A stretch of DNA of 64,000 nucleotides from Paraburkholderia sabiae (GTDB lineage: Bacteria; Pseudomonadota; Gammaproteobacteria; Burkholderiales; Burkholderiaceae). The position numbers were made by a program, and so were the translations under genes. The notes under the pieces are model-generated. The model ran no database searches, was not told the DNA's origin, and worked only from the letters and a program-made list of their open reading frames with translations. The first letter of the stretch is position 1, and every line of letters starts with the position of its first letter. The stretch is from NCBI RefSeq assembly GCF_030412785.1, contig NZ_CP125298.1:1-64000 (forward strand). Direction: 5' to 3'. Below are positions 8,837 through 20,438 of the stretch, piece after piece.

Positions 8837-9385
8837 ATGCAGGAGACCGTCGACAGCAAGATCGGACTAGATGCTACTTCGGGCGACAATCGGAAAGCCG
8901 AGAGTTCGTTTTTGAAGTTCCGCGGGATAGATCATATTGCCATTGCAGTACTCGATCTTGAGGCGTCAATTCTGTTCTTTCAGGACGTGCTGGGCTTTGA
9001 ATTGAAGGGCCGTTCTCACGTTAAGGGACGGTCGACAGGGATGCTCTATGCTAACCTCGAGAGCGGCGGCATCAGGTTTGTTCTGTGTCAGGGTACTGAG
9101 CCAACCTCTCAGGTCTCAGAGCTGGTGCGGCGTAACGGTGTCGGAGTTGCTCACATTGCTCTTGAGGTCGACAATGTAGATGCTGCCGTGCAGACCCTAA
9201 AGTCTCGTGGTCTGGGATTTGATACGACCGTCGTTCGTTGTCCTGGACTGGCGCAGGCCTTCTCGAGTCGCTCCATTGAAACGGGCCTTAGCTTCGAATT
9301 CATTCACCGAGATGGAGAAAGTGGCCTCCTCGAATCGAACGTTCAGCAGCTCTTTGGTCAGCTTGAACAGTCGGGCAAATATTGA
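8837..9385 (+). CDS. VOC-superfamily protein, HPPD/hydroxymandelate-synthase-like
   Basis: 182 residues made of two beta-alpha-beta modules (FRGIDHIAIAVLDLEASILF and GVAHIALEVDNVDAAVQTL). Candidate metal ligands His33, His106 and Glu154 (in LSFEFIHRDG) form the usual two-His-one-Glu set. The pattern GLSFEFIHRDG...NVQQLFGQLEQSGKY resembles the end of a domain of 4-hydroxyphenylpyruvate dioxygenase and hydroxymandelate synthase. Those proteins are about twice as long, so this is a half-size relative and could be an epimerase or dioxygenase. A good AGAGG lies upstream. Its stop overlaps the start of the formyltransferase remnant, so it was probably the first gene of the NRPS operon and may make or tailor a building block. 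Confidence 0.7.
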   Translation: MQETVDSKIGLDATSGDNRKAESSFLKFRGIDHIAIAVLDLEASILFFQDVLGFELKGRSHVKGRSTGMLYANLESGGIRFVLCQGTEPTSQVSELVRRNGVGVAHIALEVDNVDAAVQTLKSRGLGFDTTVVRCPGLAQAFSSRSIETGLSFEFIHRDGESGLLESNVQQLFGQLEQSGKY

Positions 9386-10264
9386 CGGAAGAGGTGGGAC
9401 CTCCAGTTGTGCGCGTGCTCCAACATCTTCATCGCCCAGCCGCGCTTGTTGCCGGTGGGAGGCTAGCCGCAAGGTGCGCCCAGGTAGCGAGCGATATGGG
9501 CGACGTTATTCGCGCGGCCTTGTGTGCAGATCCCATTTTGGGGGATTGGGCTCGTCGCGGTAAGATCCGGCGTGTCGCAAGTGTTGAAGAGCTATCGACC
9601 TTGCTGAATGCTCAAGTGGTGGACTGGATATTTTCGGGTTGTAATCCATTCGCATTGGCCGCGGATGTGTTGGGGCGAGTTCGTCAAGGCGCGTCCAAGT
9701 GTCGCGAAGGCCCGTTAGCGCGGTGTGCGGGAACTGCGGCAACTTCTTCGGTGCTGTTGGTCCAAGATGCCGAATGTGCCGTCAGGTGGCATCGCATCTA
9801 TGGTGGTGCGGACACCGGTCACCGGGTTGTTCAATCCCACGTGTTGATCACGCCAACCGATACCGCGTCAACTCTTGACCTCAAATGCTGCGAGGGTGGA
9901 GTCAAGGTATTCCGCGAACGTCTGACCGTTTTGGCGAGTGGAGAGGAGCTCAGTGCCTGTCCGCAGGCGCTAGATACGCCGACGCGAGTTTCCCGAACGT
10001 CGACGTCCGGATGTGGCGGGCTGCACTGCGAGGGGATCGACCCGCGCCAGATCTCTCGGGGACAACGACCGCCTGGACTTTAGGTCGTATCATTCCAATC
10101 GTTCTATGTGTGAAGGCTGTTGTCGCGATCAGGTGCTTGGAGGTGTCGTCTAACCGCTCGGGCTTATCGGCGGGCTCTCACTCCTTAAAATCACCCGGCA
10201 ATTGGCATGTGGCGACAGGTACGAGGATGTTGATGCTTGGTTCGACGGCTAAAATGGTCGGCCA
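9382..10264 (+). pseudogene. Broken formyltransferase (F) domain, former 5' end of the NRPS gene
   Basis: The first frame gives a methionyl-tRNA-formyltransferase-like fold: NAQVVDWIFSGCNPF, EGPLARCAGTAATSS, WHRIYGGADTGHRVVQSHV and ITPTDTASTLDLKC. After about 10000 the similarity continues in other frames (GDRPAPDLSG, then AIRCLEVSSNRSGLSAGS) and finally joins the NRPS frame as [11 protein letters not shown]. There are thus at least two frameshifts, plus a stop (TAA at 10250) just before the NRPS frame opens. By hand alignment, the catalytic Asn and His expected in the N-x-H-(D)-x-P-L-P motif are replaced (SKCREGPLA), although the Asp of GGADTG remains. The domain would have formylated the first amino acid but should now be inactive. 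Confidence 0.65.
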
Positions 10265-13200
10265 GTGGATGCGCGGCCACTGGCGAGGAATTCCGGCATG
10301 GATATAGGCAACCGCTTACCGATCTTAAGCAAAGCTGAGGCGCGGAGCACAACAGTTGCCCATGAATTGTTGGCATCTCGTGAAGAGTTCTGGCGACAGC
10401 GACTAGAGCAGTTCAAGATAGTTCAGCTTCCGTTTTCGTCGTCAGAAGGCAACGCTCCGGCGACATGGCAATCGACCGCTTGGCTCATGCCGGGTGCGTT
10501 GGCTGAGCTATCTCCCAGTGATCGCGCGGAATTCTTGCTAACTGCTTGGGTGGTCTATCTCGCCCGCATCACCGGGGAAGCAGAGCTTCAACTGGGATGG
10601 ACTCCCGTGCCGAATGGATCGCGAGCCGGCGTGAATGCGCTCGAGGTGCTTGTCGCGTCTGTCGTGCCGATGGCAATTACCATCGACCTCGATAACAATT
10701 TCGCAGAGGCGCGCACGGCGGTCGCGGCCGAATTCGCTCAGCTGAACGCGCAGGATACCTTTGCGCGGGATCTTATTGCGCGATGCCCGACGTTGAGCGG
10801 TGTGGAGGCGCTACGATTGCGCCGTCCCTGGCCGGTTGGCGTTACGCTTACGGGAGAGAGCTGTTCTGCTGCTGAAGAGTCGGTTTCGAGCTCCAGTTCT
10901 GAGATAGCTCGCTCCGGTGAGTTGGTAACGCTCGAGATTTGCGCTCTGGATGGGAGCTTCCGATGGCACTTTGATGCAAGTCGCCTCGAGCCTAATCAGT
11001 TCGAGCGTATGACACAGCATTTGCAGAATTTGTTGTGTGCTGTGATGACCGATGCGCAGCAGTCGTTGGGGTGCATCGGGCTGCTGTCGTCCGATGAGCG
11101 CACCTGCCTCTTGGAGGATCTGAACCGGACGGCGACGCCTTATCCTTCGGACCGGTGTATCCATGAGCTGTTCGAGGCGCAGGTGCGTAAGACGCCGGAT
11201 GCGGTAGCCGTGGTCCATGCTGACGCGCGCTTAAAATATGGCGAGCTCAATACCCGGGCGAACAGGCTCGCATATCATCTCATCGCGCTTGGGGTGAAGC
11301 CGGGCGAGCGCGTTGCGATAGTGCTTGATCGAGGCATTGCTCTTGTTGTCGCACAACTGGCAGTTCTGAAGGCGGGTGGGGTCTATGTACCGATTGATCG
11401 GGGCGGTCCAGTTGGGCGACGAAGCTGGATTATGACCGACTGTGCTGTGCGCCTCATCCTTGTAGGTGACGAGAATGAGGGCGGGCTTGAGATTCCGATT
11501 CCTATTCTGGCCATTGATCCGATCATGGCTGGAACAGGGTGTAGTACCGATCCTGGCCTGGCATTGACCGCCGAGGCTCCGGCCTACGTGATGTACACCT
11601 CCGGGTCGACCGGCCTTCCGAAGGCCGTGGTTGTTCCTCATCGTGCTGTCAACCGTCTCGTCATCAACAACGGCTATGCGGAGCTCACCTCGAGTGATCG
11701 CGTGGCCTGGGTAGGCAGTCCCGCCTTTAGCATCAGTACGCTGGAAGTTTGGGCACCACTGCTGCACGGTTCCAGCCTAATTGTGATTCCACACACAGCT
11801 GTACTGCAGCCCGAGGTGCTGCGCACTCTGGTTCGGCGGCACCGCATCACCATGCTGCATTTGACTGCCGGGTTGTTCAGCCGGAGCGTTGATGAGTTAG
11901 GCCCGGTGCTGGCGAGTTTGCGATTTCTACTAGTTGGTGGTGGCGCGGTTGATGCGGCGGCCGTGGCCCGGGTTTTGAGCCAAAGCCGACCGCAACATCT
12001 CTTGCACTGCTACGGTTCAACTGAGACGTCGACCTTTGCGACGGTCTGCGAGATCACCGCCATTGATCAGACAGTCCGACGACTCCCCATCGGCCGTCCG
12101 ATTGCGAACACGCGGGTGTATCTGCTTGACGGACACGGTGCGCCGGTTCCGTTTGGCGCGGTCGGGGAGCTCTACGTCGGCGGGGCGGGGGTGGCGCGCG
12201 GTTATCTGAACCGGCCCGAGCTGACCGCGGAGCGGTTCATCGCCAGTCCCTTTGTCGAGGGCGACCGGCTGTACCGCACAGGCGATCTGGCGCGGTATCT
12301 GCCGGACGGCAATCTTGAGTTTTTGGGCCGCAACGACGATCAGGTGAAGATCCGCGGCTTCCGCATCGAGCCGGGGGAGATTGCGGCGCGGCTCATCGAG
12401 CACGCCTGGGTGCGCGATGCGGTGGTGGTGGCGCAGCAGGACGGTGCCGGCGAGAAGCGGCTGGTGGCCTATGTGGTGTGTGCGCCCGAGGCCGGCTCGG
12501 ACGAGGGTGATGGAGGCGGGCTTGCGGGCGTCTTGCAGGCGCACTTAAGTGCGCGGCTGCCGGACTACATGGTGCCGAGCGCGTTTGTGCGGCTGGCGGC
12601 GCTGCCGCTGACGGTGAATGGCAAGCTCGATCGCAAGGCGCTGCCGGCGCCGGACGATGAGGCGTATGCGCATCGCGCCTATGAGGCGCCGCAAGGCGAG
12701 GTCGAGATCACGCTGGCACAGATCTGGGCCGAGCTTCTCGGTGTGGAGCGGGTCGGACGCCACGACCACTTCTTTGCGCTCGGCGGGCACTCGCTATTGG
12801 CGGTGCAGCTGATGGAGCGGCTGCGGCGGCGGTCACTGCGCATCGAGGTGCGCACCTTGCTCGTCAAGCCGGTGCTGGCGGACCTGGCTGCAAGCCTCAG
12901 TAGCCATCACGAGATGGCGGTCCCGGCCAACCTGATCAGCGAACAGAGTCCGGCGATCACGCCAGAGATGCTGCCGCTGATTGAGCTGAAGCAGGGCGAG
13001 ATCGACCGGATCGTCGCCACAGTGCCCGGCGGCGTCGGCAACATCCAGGACATTTATGACTTGTCGCCACTGCAGGACGGCATCCTGTTCCATCATCTGT
13101 TGGCGACAAAGGGCGATCCGTACCTGCTGGTCTCGCAGATGGCGTTTGCGGACCGTGACCTGCTCGAGCGCTATCTTGCCGCGGTTCAGCGGGTGGTGGA

Positions 13201-16200
13201 TCGGCACGATATCCTGCGGACGTCGTTTGTCTGGGAAGGGCTGTCGCGCCCGGCCCAGGTGGTGTGGCGGAACGCGCTGCTGGAGGTGAGCGAGGTCGAG
13301 CTGGACGGGTCTTGTGGTCCGGGCGACGCGCAGCTGAAGCATCGGTTTGATCCGCGCCAGCACCGCATCGAGCTTGGCCGGGCGCCCTTGTTGCGGTTTG
13401 TGATTGCGCGCGAGCCCGGCAGCGCGCGCTGGCTGCTGCTGGAGCTGCAGCATCATCTGATCGGGGATCACACCACGCTGGAGCTGATGCATGCCGAGGT
13501 CCGGGCCGTGCTGGAGGGACGCGAGCATGAGCTGGCCGAGCCGCAGCCATTCCGCAACCTGATAGCGCAGGCGCGGCTGGGTGTGGGAGAGCCGGCGCAT
13601 GAGCAGTTCTTCCGGGAGATGCTCTCGGAGATTGACGGGCCGACGCTGCCGTTCGGGCTGGGCGAGGTGCGCGGCGACGGCAGCGGGGTGGACGAGGCGC
13701 GGCGGCAGTTGCCGCAGGCGCTTAACGACCGGCTGCGGGTGCAGGCGCGGCGGCTGGGGGTGAGCCTGGCGAGCCTGTGCCATCTGGCCTGGGGCCAGGT
13801 GGTGGCGCGCAGCAGCGACCGCGAGCAGGTGGTGTTCGGCACGGTGCTGTTCGGGCGCATGCATGGTGGCAGCGGCGCGGACCGCGCGATGGGGCTGTTC
13901 ATCAACACGCTGCCGCTGCGGCTTGACCTGGACGGGACCGGGGTCGAGGCGAGCGTGCGGACCACCCACGCGCGGCTGGCCGAGCTGCTCGTACATGAGC
14001 ATGCCTCGCTGGCGCTGGCGCAACGCTGCAGCGGCGTTGCGGCGCCGGCGCCACTGTTCAGCGCGCTGTTGAACTACCGCCACAATACGCCGGCGGCGGT
14101 CTCCGCCTCTGCAGCCGATGTGCTGTCCGGCATGGAATGGCTGGGTGCGCAGGAGCGCACCAACTATCCGCTGAGCCTGTCGGTGGAGGACTGCGAAGAA
14201 GCACTGGGCCTGACGGCGCAGGTGAGCGGGCCGGTTTCTGCGGATCGGGTCTGCGGCTACATGCAGCACACGCTCGCGCAGCTGGCGGAGGCGCTGGAGC
14301 GGGCGCCGAACACGCCGGTGCGGGAGCTGGGGATCCTGCCGGGGCAGGAGCGCCGGTATCTGCTGGAGGAGCTGAACCGCACGGAGGCGGTGTATCCGTC
14401 GGAGCGGTGCATCCACGAGCTGTTCGAGGCGCAGGTGCGCCGCTCGCCGGAGGCGGTGGCGCTGGTGCATGAGAACGAGAGACTGAGCTATGGCGAGCTC
14501 AACGCGCGGGCCAACCAGCTGGCGCACCATCTGGTCGGGCTTGGGGTGACGCCGGACCAGCCGGTGGCGATCTGCGTTGCGCGCAGCGTGGCGATGGTGG
14601 TCGGGCTGTTGGCGATCCTCAAGGCGGGTGGCGCCTATCTGCCGCTGGATCCGGCCTATCCGTCGGCGCGGTTGCGCCAGATGCTCGAGGATGCGGCGCC
14701 GCCGCTGCTGCTGGCCGATGCGGCCGGCCGTGCCGCGCTGGGGGCCGACGCGCTGCTCGATCTGACGGTGGTCGATCTAGAGACGGCGACGCCGGAGTGG
14801 GCGAACCTGCCGGTCTCCGATCCGGACCCGCGCGAGCTCGGCCTGACCTCGCGCCATCTCGCTTATGTGATCTACACCTCCGGATCCACCGGCGCGCCCA
14901 AGGGCGTCATGATTGAGCATGCGAGCACGGTGAACCTGCTGCATTGGAGCAGCGACGTGTTTACGGCATCAGAGATCAGCCGCACGCTGTTTGCCACCTC
15001 GATCAGTTTCGATCTGTCCGTCTATGAGTGCTTCGTTCCGCTTTCGCAAGGAAGCACGTTTTACCTTGTCGAGAATGCGCTGGCGCTGGCCGGGAGGTCT
15101 TTGGATATCTCTTTGATCAACACAGTGCCCTCGGCGATCGCCGCTCTGGTCGACAGGAAAGCAGTGCCGCCTTCGACCAGCGTCGTCAATTTGGCGGGCG
15201 AGTGGCTGACGGCGGAATTGATTGAGAAGATCTTTGCGAGCAGTCGGGTCCAGAAGATTTGTAATCTGTATGCGCCTTCTGAAACCACCACGTACTCAAC
15301 CTTGATCTGCGTGCGAAGGGGGGACGTTGTCGTTGAGACGATTGGCCGTCCGATTGCGAACACGCGGGTGTATCTGCTTGACGGACACGGTGCGCCGGTT
15401 CCGTTTGGCGCGGTCGGGGAGCTCTACGTCGGCGGGGCGGGGGTGGTGCGCGGTTATCTGAACCGGCCCGAGCTGACCGCGGAGCGGTTCATCGCCAGTC
15501 CCTTTGTCGAGGGCGACCGGCTGTACCGCACAGGCGATCTGGCGCGGTATCTGCCGGACGGCAATCTTGAGTTTTTGGGCCGCAACGATGACCAGGTGAA
15601 GATCCGCGGCTTCCGCATCGAGCCGGGGGAGATTGCGGCGCGGCTCATCGAGCATGCCTGGGTGCGCGATGCGGTGGTGGTGGCGCAGCAGGACGGTGCC
15701 GGCGAGAAGCGGCTGGTGGCCTATGTGGTGTGTGCGCCCGAGGCCGGCTCGGACGAGGGTGATGGAGGCGGGCTTGCGGGCGTCTTGCAGGCGCACTTAA
15801 GTGCGCGGCTGCCGGACTACATGGTGCCGAGCGCGTTTGTGCGGCTGGCGGCGCTGCCGCTGACGGTGAATGGCAAGCTCGATCGCAAGGCGCTGCCGGC
15901 GCCGGACGATGAGGCGTATGCGCATCGCGCCTATGAGGCGCCGCAAGGCGAGGTCGAGATCACGCTGGCACAGATCTGGGCCGAGCTTCTCGGTGTGGAG
16001 CGGGTCGGACGCCACGACCACTTCTTTGCGCTCGGCGGGCACTCGCTATTGGCGGTGCAGCTGTTGAGCCGGGTCTCGCTGGCCATTGGCTTCACACTGC
16101 CGTTGACCACGCTGTTTGCCAAACCGGTGCTGGCCGATCTGGCCGCGAGTATCATGGATGGGTTGAGCCGCTCCGGCGCGCAAGACCTGCCAGCCATTGT

Positions 16201-19200
16201 GGCGGTATCGCGTGAAGCGCCGCTTGTGCTGTCGTTTGCGCAGCAGCGGCTGTGGTTTTTGGCGCAGCTGGATCAGAGCAGTACGAACTATCACATTCTG
16301 CTCGGGTGGCGGCTCAAGGGTGGGCTCGACCGCAGCGCCTGGCAGCGCAGCCTTGACCGTGTGTTGGCGCGTCATGAGGCGCTGCGCAGCGTGTTTGTCG
16401 CGCCGGAGGGCAAGCCCTGGGTGGAGGTTCTGCCGGAGGATGCGGGGCTGCCGGTTGTGGAGCACGATCTGCGGGAGAGATCGGATGCCGAAGCGGCACT
16501 TTTGGACCTGTGTGACGAAGAGGGGCGCACGCCATTCGATCTTGCGCGCGGTCCGCTGATCCGCGGACGATTGGTGCGGATGTCGGACGAGGAACACGTC
16601 TTCCTGCTGACCCAGCATCACATCGTCTCGGACGGCTGGTCGATGGGCGTGCTGCTGCGTGAACTTAGCCAGCTCTACCGGGCATTCGAGGCTGGGCACG
16701 ACGATCCTCTGCCGCCGCTTGCGATCCAGTATCTGGATTACGCCGCCTGGCAACGCCAATGGCTGTCGGGGGAACGGCTGCAGAAGCAGGCGCAATATTG
16801 GCGCAACAATCTATCTGGCGCACCGGCCCGTCTGGCCTTGCCGACAGATCGGCCTCGGCCGGCAGAGCAGTTGTTTGCCGGGGCCAGTGTGACGGTCGTG
16901 ATCGATGCGGATCTGACGCGGGAACTGAAGCGGCTGAGCCTGCAGCATGGCACGACGTTGTTCATGACGATACTGGCGGCCTGGGCGGCGGTGCTGTCTC
17001 GTCTGTCGGGGCAGGACGATCTTGTGATTGGCGTGCCGAGCGCCAATCGGGGGCACCGCGAGATCGAAGGGCTGATCGGGTTCTTCGTCAACACGCTGGC
17101 GCTTCGGCTGGACCTGTCGGGTAGGCCGCGCGTGTCGGAGCTTCTGGAGCGGACACGGCGCACGGTGCTGGCTGCGCAGGAGCATCAGGACCTGCCGTTC
17201 GAGCAGGTGGTGGAGATCGTGCGGCCGCCCCGGGCTCTTGATCATACGCCATTATTCCAGGTGATGCTGGCCTGGGAGAACAATGCGGTTACGTCATTGG
17301 ACCTGCCGGGGCTGAGCGTCGAAACTACCGGGGAGGCGTTCGATCAGGTCAAGTTCGATCTGGAGCTGAGCCTTGGCGAGCATGGCGAGGAGATCGCCGG
17401 AACGTTGGGTTATGCCACGGCGCTGTTTGATCAGGCGACCATCGAGCGGCAACGAGGCTATCTGCTGGCGCTGCTGCGGGCGATGGCTGCCGATGCTCAG
17501 CAAACGGTCCACCGGATTGAGCTGCTGTCGACTGCCGAGCGCACGTATCTGCTGGAGGAGCTGAACCGGACGGCGGTGACGTATCCTGAGCAGCAGTGCA
17601 TCCATGAGCTGTTTGAGGCCCAGGTGCGCCAGGCGCCGGATGCGGTGGCGGTGGTCTATCAGGACCAGCGCGTAAGCTATGGCGAGCTCAATGCGCGGGC
17701 CAACCAGCTGGCGAATCATCTGATCGGGCTTGGGGTGACGCCGGACCAGCCGGTGGCGATCTGCGTTGCGCGCAGTGTGGCGATGGTGGTCGGGCTGTTG
17801 GCGATCCTCAAGGCGGGTGGCGCCTATCTGCCGCTGGATCCGGCCTATCCGTCGGCGCGGTTGCGCCAGATGCTCGAGGATGCGGCGCCGCCGCTGCTGC
17901 TGGCCGATGCGGCCGGCCGTGCCGCGCTGGGGGCCGATGCGCTGCTCGATCTGACGGTGGTCGATCTAGAGACGGCGACGCCGGAGTGGGCGAACCTGCC
18001 GGTCTCCGATCCGGACCCGCGTGAGCTCGGCCTGACCTCGCGCCATCTCGCCTATGTGATCTACACCTCCGGATCCACCGGCGCGCCCAAGGGGGCACAG
18101 AATGAGCATCGGGCTATCGTTAATCGCCTGATCTGGATGCAAAACGCCTATGGTCTCAAGGCAACTGATGTCGTGTTGCAGAAGACGCCATTTGGCTTCG
18201 ATGTCTCGGCCTGGGAGTTCTTCTGGACGTTGCTTGAAGGGGCGACCCTGGTGCTGGCGCCTCCGGATGCGCACAGAGATCCCGCTGCATTGGTTGACTT
18301 GATCATCGGCGAGCGCATCACGACGGTTCACTTCGTGCCATCCATACTGGTCAGTTTTATGGATGCGAAGAGTGTTGACCGCTGCACGTCGCTGCGGCGT
18401 GTTTTATGCAGCGGCGAGGCGCTTCCTGCCGCCAGTGTGCATAAGGTTCGGCGCCTCTTGCCTTGGACAGGCCTGCACAATCTGTACGGTCCGACCGAAG
18501 CTGCGATCGACGTGACAGCGTGGAGTTGTCCGGATGAGTTTGATGGCGCCATTGTCCCGATCGGCCATCCGATTGCGAACACGCGGGTGTATCTGCTTGA
18601 CGGGCACGGTGCGCCGGTTCCGTTTGGCGCGGTCGGGGAGCTCTATGTCGGCGGGGCGGGGGTAGCACGGGGGTATCTGAACCGGCCCGAGCTGACCGCG
18701 GGGCGGTTCATCGCCAGTCCCTTTGTCGAGGGCGACCGGCTGTACCGCACTGGCGATCTGGCGCGGTATCTGCCGGACGGCAATCTTGAGTTTTTGGGCC
18801 GCAACGACGATCAGGTGAAGATCCGCGGCTTCCGCATCGAGCCGGGGGAGATTGCGGCGCGGCTCATCGAGCACGCCTGGGTGCGCGATGCGGTGGTGGC
18901 GCAGCAGGACGGTGCCGGCGAGAAGCGGCTGGTGGCCTATGTGGTGTGTGCGCCCGAGGCCGGCTCGGACGAGGGTGATGGAGGCGGGCTTGCGGGCGTC
19001 TTGCAGGCGCACTTAAGTGCGCGGCTGCCGGACTACATGGTGCCGAGCGCGTTTGTGCGGCTGGCGGCGCTGCCGCTGACAGTGAATGGCAAGCTCGATC
19101 GCAAGGCGCTGCCGGCGCCGGACGATGAGGCGTATGCGCATCGCGCCTATGAGGCGCCGCAAGGCGAGGTCGAGATCACGCTGGCACAGATCTGGGCCGA

Positions 19201-20290
19201 GCTTCTCGGTGTGGAGCGGGTCGGACGCCACGACCACTTCTTTGCGCTCGGCGGGCACTCGCTATTGGCGGTGCAGCTGATCAGTCGAGCACAAAAAGCA
19301 GGGCTGACGTTTAGCGCTGCCGACCTCTTCCAAGCCCCTGTTCTGAGGGAGCTCGCATCGAAGATTCATTTGAAGCGACAGCCCAGCAGTCCGCAAGTGA
19401 TTCCCGTTCTGGAAACGGGATCACAGCCACCTCTCTTCTTTGTTCCCACAGGATTGGGCGATTGTTCCTATGTCCCCGCCCTTGTGAAGGAAATGGACGT
19501 CGACTGTCCGGTCTATGCTTTGCCATGGCCGCATTTCGACGACGAACGTCCACTAACTCTTGAGGCACTAGCGGCGGAAGTAATGCTAGCAGTTAGAGAG
19601 ATCCAGCCACATGGACCGTATCGCTTTGCTGGATACTCATCAGGGGCAATCTTGGCTTACGCGATTGCGCAGCACTTAGTGAATCTGAATGAAGCTGTGT
19701 CATTCATGGCCTTCATGGATGCTGCGTTACCTGCAAATCGACGAAGCTTATCGCCGACCCAAATGGCACGGGAAGTGCTGCTGGATTCTGTGGAATTCTT
19801 GGAAGATGACAGCTTCCAGGTCTTAGAACGATTTGCTGCAAACAGCTCGATTGGTCAACTGATTCAAAAGGCACAGCAAATTGGGGCGATACCCCAGGAC
19901 CGTGATCTAGAAAGCCTTCTTCTGACGTATGAAAAGGCCGCGCAGTTCCAAAGGGCACTGGACTTGTATGAAGCTCCATCTCTTGGAATCGAGATCAACC
20001 AGTTTTATGTCAACGGACCTGTCCGCAGCCGTCGTGCACGAGGTTCAATAGGTCAGGACGCAAGTTCGCCGTTGCGGGGGTGGGGCAGGGTTTTACGTGC
20101 TGAAGCCATTCACGCCGTGTCCGTTCCGGGTGACCACACGACGATGATGAACACCCCAGAAAACCGCCGAGTTCTGGCTCGATGCCTTTCGATAGCCTTG
20201 AACAATTCACCAGACCGTCGGCGGCAATCGCAGGCGCCGCCGAGGGTTGTGGTGCAAATAGGGTTCTGTCGCGCCAAGGTGCCGGGTTAA
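10265..20290 (+). CDS. Three-module non-ribosomal peptide synthetase with thioesterase
   Basis: 3,341 residues. Order: partial condensation lobe (about 30-290), A1 (300-800), T1 (GGHSLL about 839), dual E/C domain (895-1350), A2, T2 (about 1923), LCL-type C with intact HHIVSDG (about 2118), A3, T3 (about 2996), thioesterase (3045-3330; GYSSG nucleophile, His in PGDHTTMM). The E/C domain carries HHLLATKGD, the extra His motif of dual domains, so residue 1 is probably epimerised. Hand-read pocket codes: A3 DVWHLSLIDK, serine; A2 near DLYNNALTYK, small residue such as Ala, uncertain; A1 S-I-L-H-L-G-C-T-F-K, lacking the Asp that binds the alpha-amino group. ATG 10298 with GAGGAA upstream is the likelier start than GTG 10265. 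The product would be a tripeptide ending in Ser. The last about ten codons lie in an IS6 end. Confidence 0.9.
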   Translation: MDARPLARNSGMDIGNRLPILSKAEARSTTVAHELLASREEFWRQRLEQFKIVQLPFSSSEGNAPATWQSTAWLMPGALAELSPSDRAEFLLTAWVVYLARITGEAELQLGWTPVPNGSRAGVNALEVLVASVVPMAITIDLDNNFAEARTAVAAEFAQLNAQDTFARDLIARCPTLSGVEALRLRRPWPVGVTLTGESCSAAEESVSSSSSEIARSGELVTLEICALDGSFRWHFDASRLEPNQFERMTQHLQNLLCAVMTDAQQSLGCIGLLSSDERTCLLEDLNRTATPYPSDRCIHELFEAQVRKTPDAVAVVHADARLKYGELNTRANRLAYHLIALGVKPGERVAIVLDRGIALVVAQLAVLKAGGVYVPIDRGGPVGRRSWIMTDCAVRLILVGDENEGGLEIPIPILAIDPIMAGTGCSTDPGLALTAEAPAYVMYTSGSTGLPKAVVVPHRAVNRLVINNGYAELTSSDRVAWVGSPAFSISTLEVWAPLLHGSSLIVIPHTAVLQPEVLRTLVRRHRITMLHLTAGLFSRSVDELGPVLASLRFLLVGGGAVDAAAVARVLSQSRPQHLLHCYGSTETSTFATVCEITAIDQTVRRLPIGRPIANTRVYLLDGHGAPVPFGAVGELYVGGAGVARGYLNRPELTAERFIASPFVEGDRLYRTGDLARYLPDGNLEFLGRNDDQVKIRGFRIEPGEIAARLIEHAWVRDAVVVAQQDGAGEKRLVAYVVCAPEAGSDEGDGGGLAGVLQAHLSARLPDYMVPSAFVRLAALPLTVNGKLDRKALPAPDDEAYAHRAYEAPQGEVEITLAQIWAELLGVERVGRHDHFFALGGHSLLAVQLMERLRRRSLRIEVRTLLVKPVLADLAASLSSHHEMAVPANLISEQSPAITPEMLPLIELKQGEIDRIVATVPGGVGNIQDIYDLSPLQDGILFHHLLATKGDPYLLVSQMAFADRDLLERYLAAVQRVVDRHDILRTSFVWEGLSRPAQVVWRNALLEVSEVELDGSCGPGDAQLKHRFDPRQHRIELGRAPLLRFVIAREPGSARWLLLELQHHLIGDHTTLELMHAEVRAVLEGREHELAEPQPFRNLIAQARLGVGEPAHEQFFREMLSEIDGPTLPFGLGEVRGDGSGVDEARRQLPQALNDRLRVQARRLGVSLASLCHLAWGQVVARSSDREQVVFGTVLFGRMHGGSGADRAMGLFINTLPLRLDLDGTGVEASVRTTHARLAELLVHEHASLALAQRCSGVAAPAPLFSALLNYRHNTPAAVSASAADVLSGMEWLGAQERTNYPLSLSVEDCEEALGLTAQVSGPVSADRVCGYMQHTLAQLAEALERAPNTPVRELGILPGQERRYLLEELNRTEAVYPSERCIHELFEAQVRRSPEAVALVHENERLSYGELNARANQLAHHLVGLGVTPDQPVAICVARSVAMVVGLLAILKAGGAYLPLDPAYPSARLRQMLEDAAPPLLLADAAGRAALGADALLDLTVVDLETATPEWANLPVSDPDPRELGLTSRHLAYVIYTSGSTGAPKGVMIEHASTVNLLHWSSDVFTASEISRTLFATSISFDLSVYECFVPLSQGSTFYLVENALALAGRSLDISLINTVPSAIAALVDRKAVPPSTSVVNLAGEWLTAELIEKIFASSRVQKICNLYAPSETTTYSTLICVRRGDVVVETIGRPIANTRVYLLDGHGAPVPFGAVGELYVGGAGVVRGYLNRPELTAERFIASPFVEGDRLYRTGDLARYLPDGNLEFLGRNDDQVKIRGFRIEPGEIAARLIEHAWVRDAVVVAQQDGAGEKRLVAYVVCAPEAGSDEGDGGGLAGVLQAHLSARLPDYMVPSAFVRLAALPLTVNGKLDRKALPAPDDEAYAHRAYEAPQGEVEITLAQIWAELLGVERVGRHDHFFALGGHSLLAVQLLSRVSLAIGFTLPLTTLFAKPVLADLAASIMDGLSRSGAQDLPAIVAVSREAPLVLSFAQQRLWFLAQLDQSSTNYHILLGWRLKGGLDRSAWQRSLDRVLARHEALRSVFVAPEGKPWVEVLPEDAGLPVVEHDLRERSDAEAALLDLCDEEGRTPFDLARGPLIRGRLVRMSDEEHVFLLTQHHIVSDGWSMGVLLRELSQLYRAFEAGHDDPLPPLAIQYLDYAAWQRQWLSGERLQKQAQYWRNNLSGAPARLALPTDRPRPAEQLFAGASVTVVIDADLTRELKRLSLQHGTTLFMTILAAWAAVLSRLSGQDDLVIGVPSANRGHREIEGLIGFFVNTLALRLDLSGRPRVSELLERTRRTVLAAQEHQDLPFEQVVEIVRPPRALDHTPLFQVMLAWENNAVTSLDLPGLSVETTGEAFDQVKFDLELSLGEHGEEIAGTLGYATALFDQATIERQRGYLLALLRAMAADAQQTVHRIELLSTAERTYLLEELNRTAVTYPEQQCIHELFEAQVRQAPDAVAVVYQDQRVSYGELNARANQLANHLIGLGVTPDQPVAICVARSVAMVVGLLAILKAGGAYLPLDPAYPSARLRQMLEDAAPPLLLADAAGRAALGADALLDLTVVDLETATPEWANLPVSDPDPRELGLTSRHLAYVIYTSGSTGAPKGAQNEHRAIVNRLIWMQNAYGLKATDVVLQKTPFGFDVSAWEFFWTLLEGATLVLAPPDAHRDPAALVDLIIGERITTVHFVPSILVSFMDAKSVDRCTSLRRVLCSGEALPAASVHKVRRLLPWTGLHNLYGPTEAAIDVTAWSCPDEFDGAIVPIGHPIANTRVYLLDGHGAPVPFGAVGELYVGGAGVARGYLNRPELTAGRFIASPFVEGDRLYRTGDLARYLPDGNLEFLGRNDDQVKIRGFRIEPGEIAARLIEHAWVRDAVVAQQDGAGEKRLVAYVVCAPEAGSDEGDGGGLAGVLQAHLSARLPDYMVPSAFVRLAALPLTVNGKLDRKALPAPDDEAYAHRAYEAPQGEVEITLAQIWAELLGVERVGRHDHFFALGGHSLLAVQLISRAQKAGLTFSAADLFQAPVLRELASKIHLKRQPSSPQVIPVLETGSQPPLFFVPTGLGDCSYVPALVKEMDVDCPVYALPWPHFDDERPLTLEALAAEVMLAVREIQPHGPYRFAGYSSGAILAYAIAQHLVNLNEAVSFMAFMDAALPANRRSLSPTQMAREVLLDSVEFLEDDSFQVLERFAANSSIGQLIQKAQQIGAIPQDRDLESLLLTYEKAAQFQRALDLYEAPSLGIEINQFYVNGPVRSRRARGSIGQDASSPLRGWGRVLRAEAIHAVSVPGDHTTMMNTPENRRVLARCLSIALNNSPDRRRQSQAPPRVVVQIGFCRAKVPG
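12095..12808 (+). repeat. Near-identical A-domain C-lobe plus T-domain cassette, copy 1 of 3
   Basis: About 715 bp from ATTGCGAACACGCGG to the end of the carrier motif region recur almost unchanged at about 15346-16060 and 18569-19276. Copy 3 lacks one codon (AVVAQQ instead of AVVVAQQ). The specificity-determining cores just upstream differ completely, so this is intragenic recombination or conversion around swapped substrate pockets. Confidence 0.85.
14545..14905 (+). repeat. Near-identical A-domain N-lobe cassette, copy 1 of 2
   Basis: About 360 bp encoding [18 protein letters not shown] through [11 protein letters not shown] recur at about 17730-18090. Together with the C-lobe repeats, these bracket the unlike A2 and A3 pocket cores. 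Confidence 0.85.
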
Positions 20291-20309
20291 AATTTGCGTT
20301 CGATCCTGA

Positions 20310-20418
20310 ATGACGAACAGCATGGGCCAGACGAAGAAGACACCACGCGCGACGTTGCCTCCGGGCATCGGCAAAGTTCTCAAGCGACTGCACTATCCGT
20401 TGGACGTGATCGTGCTGT
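20310..20418 (+). pseudogene. 5' part of the IS6 transposase (split gene)
   Basis: Encodes MTNSMGQTKKTPR to LDVIVL and then meets the IS21-A end. Joined to 29074-29699 after removing one CTGT copy, it gives an uninterrupted 245-codon frame (109 + 626 = 735 nt) across the ...VIVLCVRWYVAY... motif. Confidence 0.85.
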
Positions 20419-20438
20419 TGTCAAACGCAATCTCATGC

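Noticed and set aside
12833..14530. 565-codon open frame on the minus strand inside the NRPS gene
   Set aside because: Shadow of a high-GC coding sequence; composition is His/Gln/Arg-rich, no domain, and the plus-strand frame carries clear NRPS motifs.
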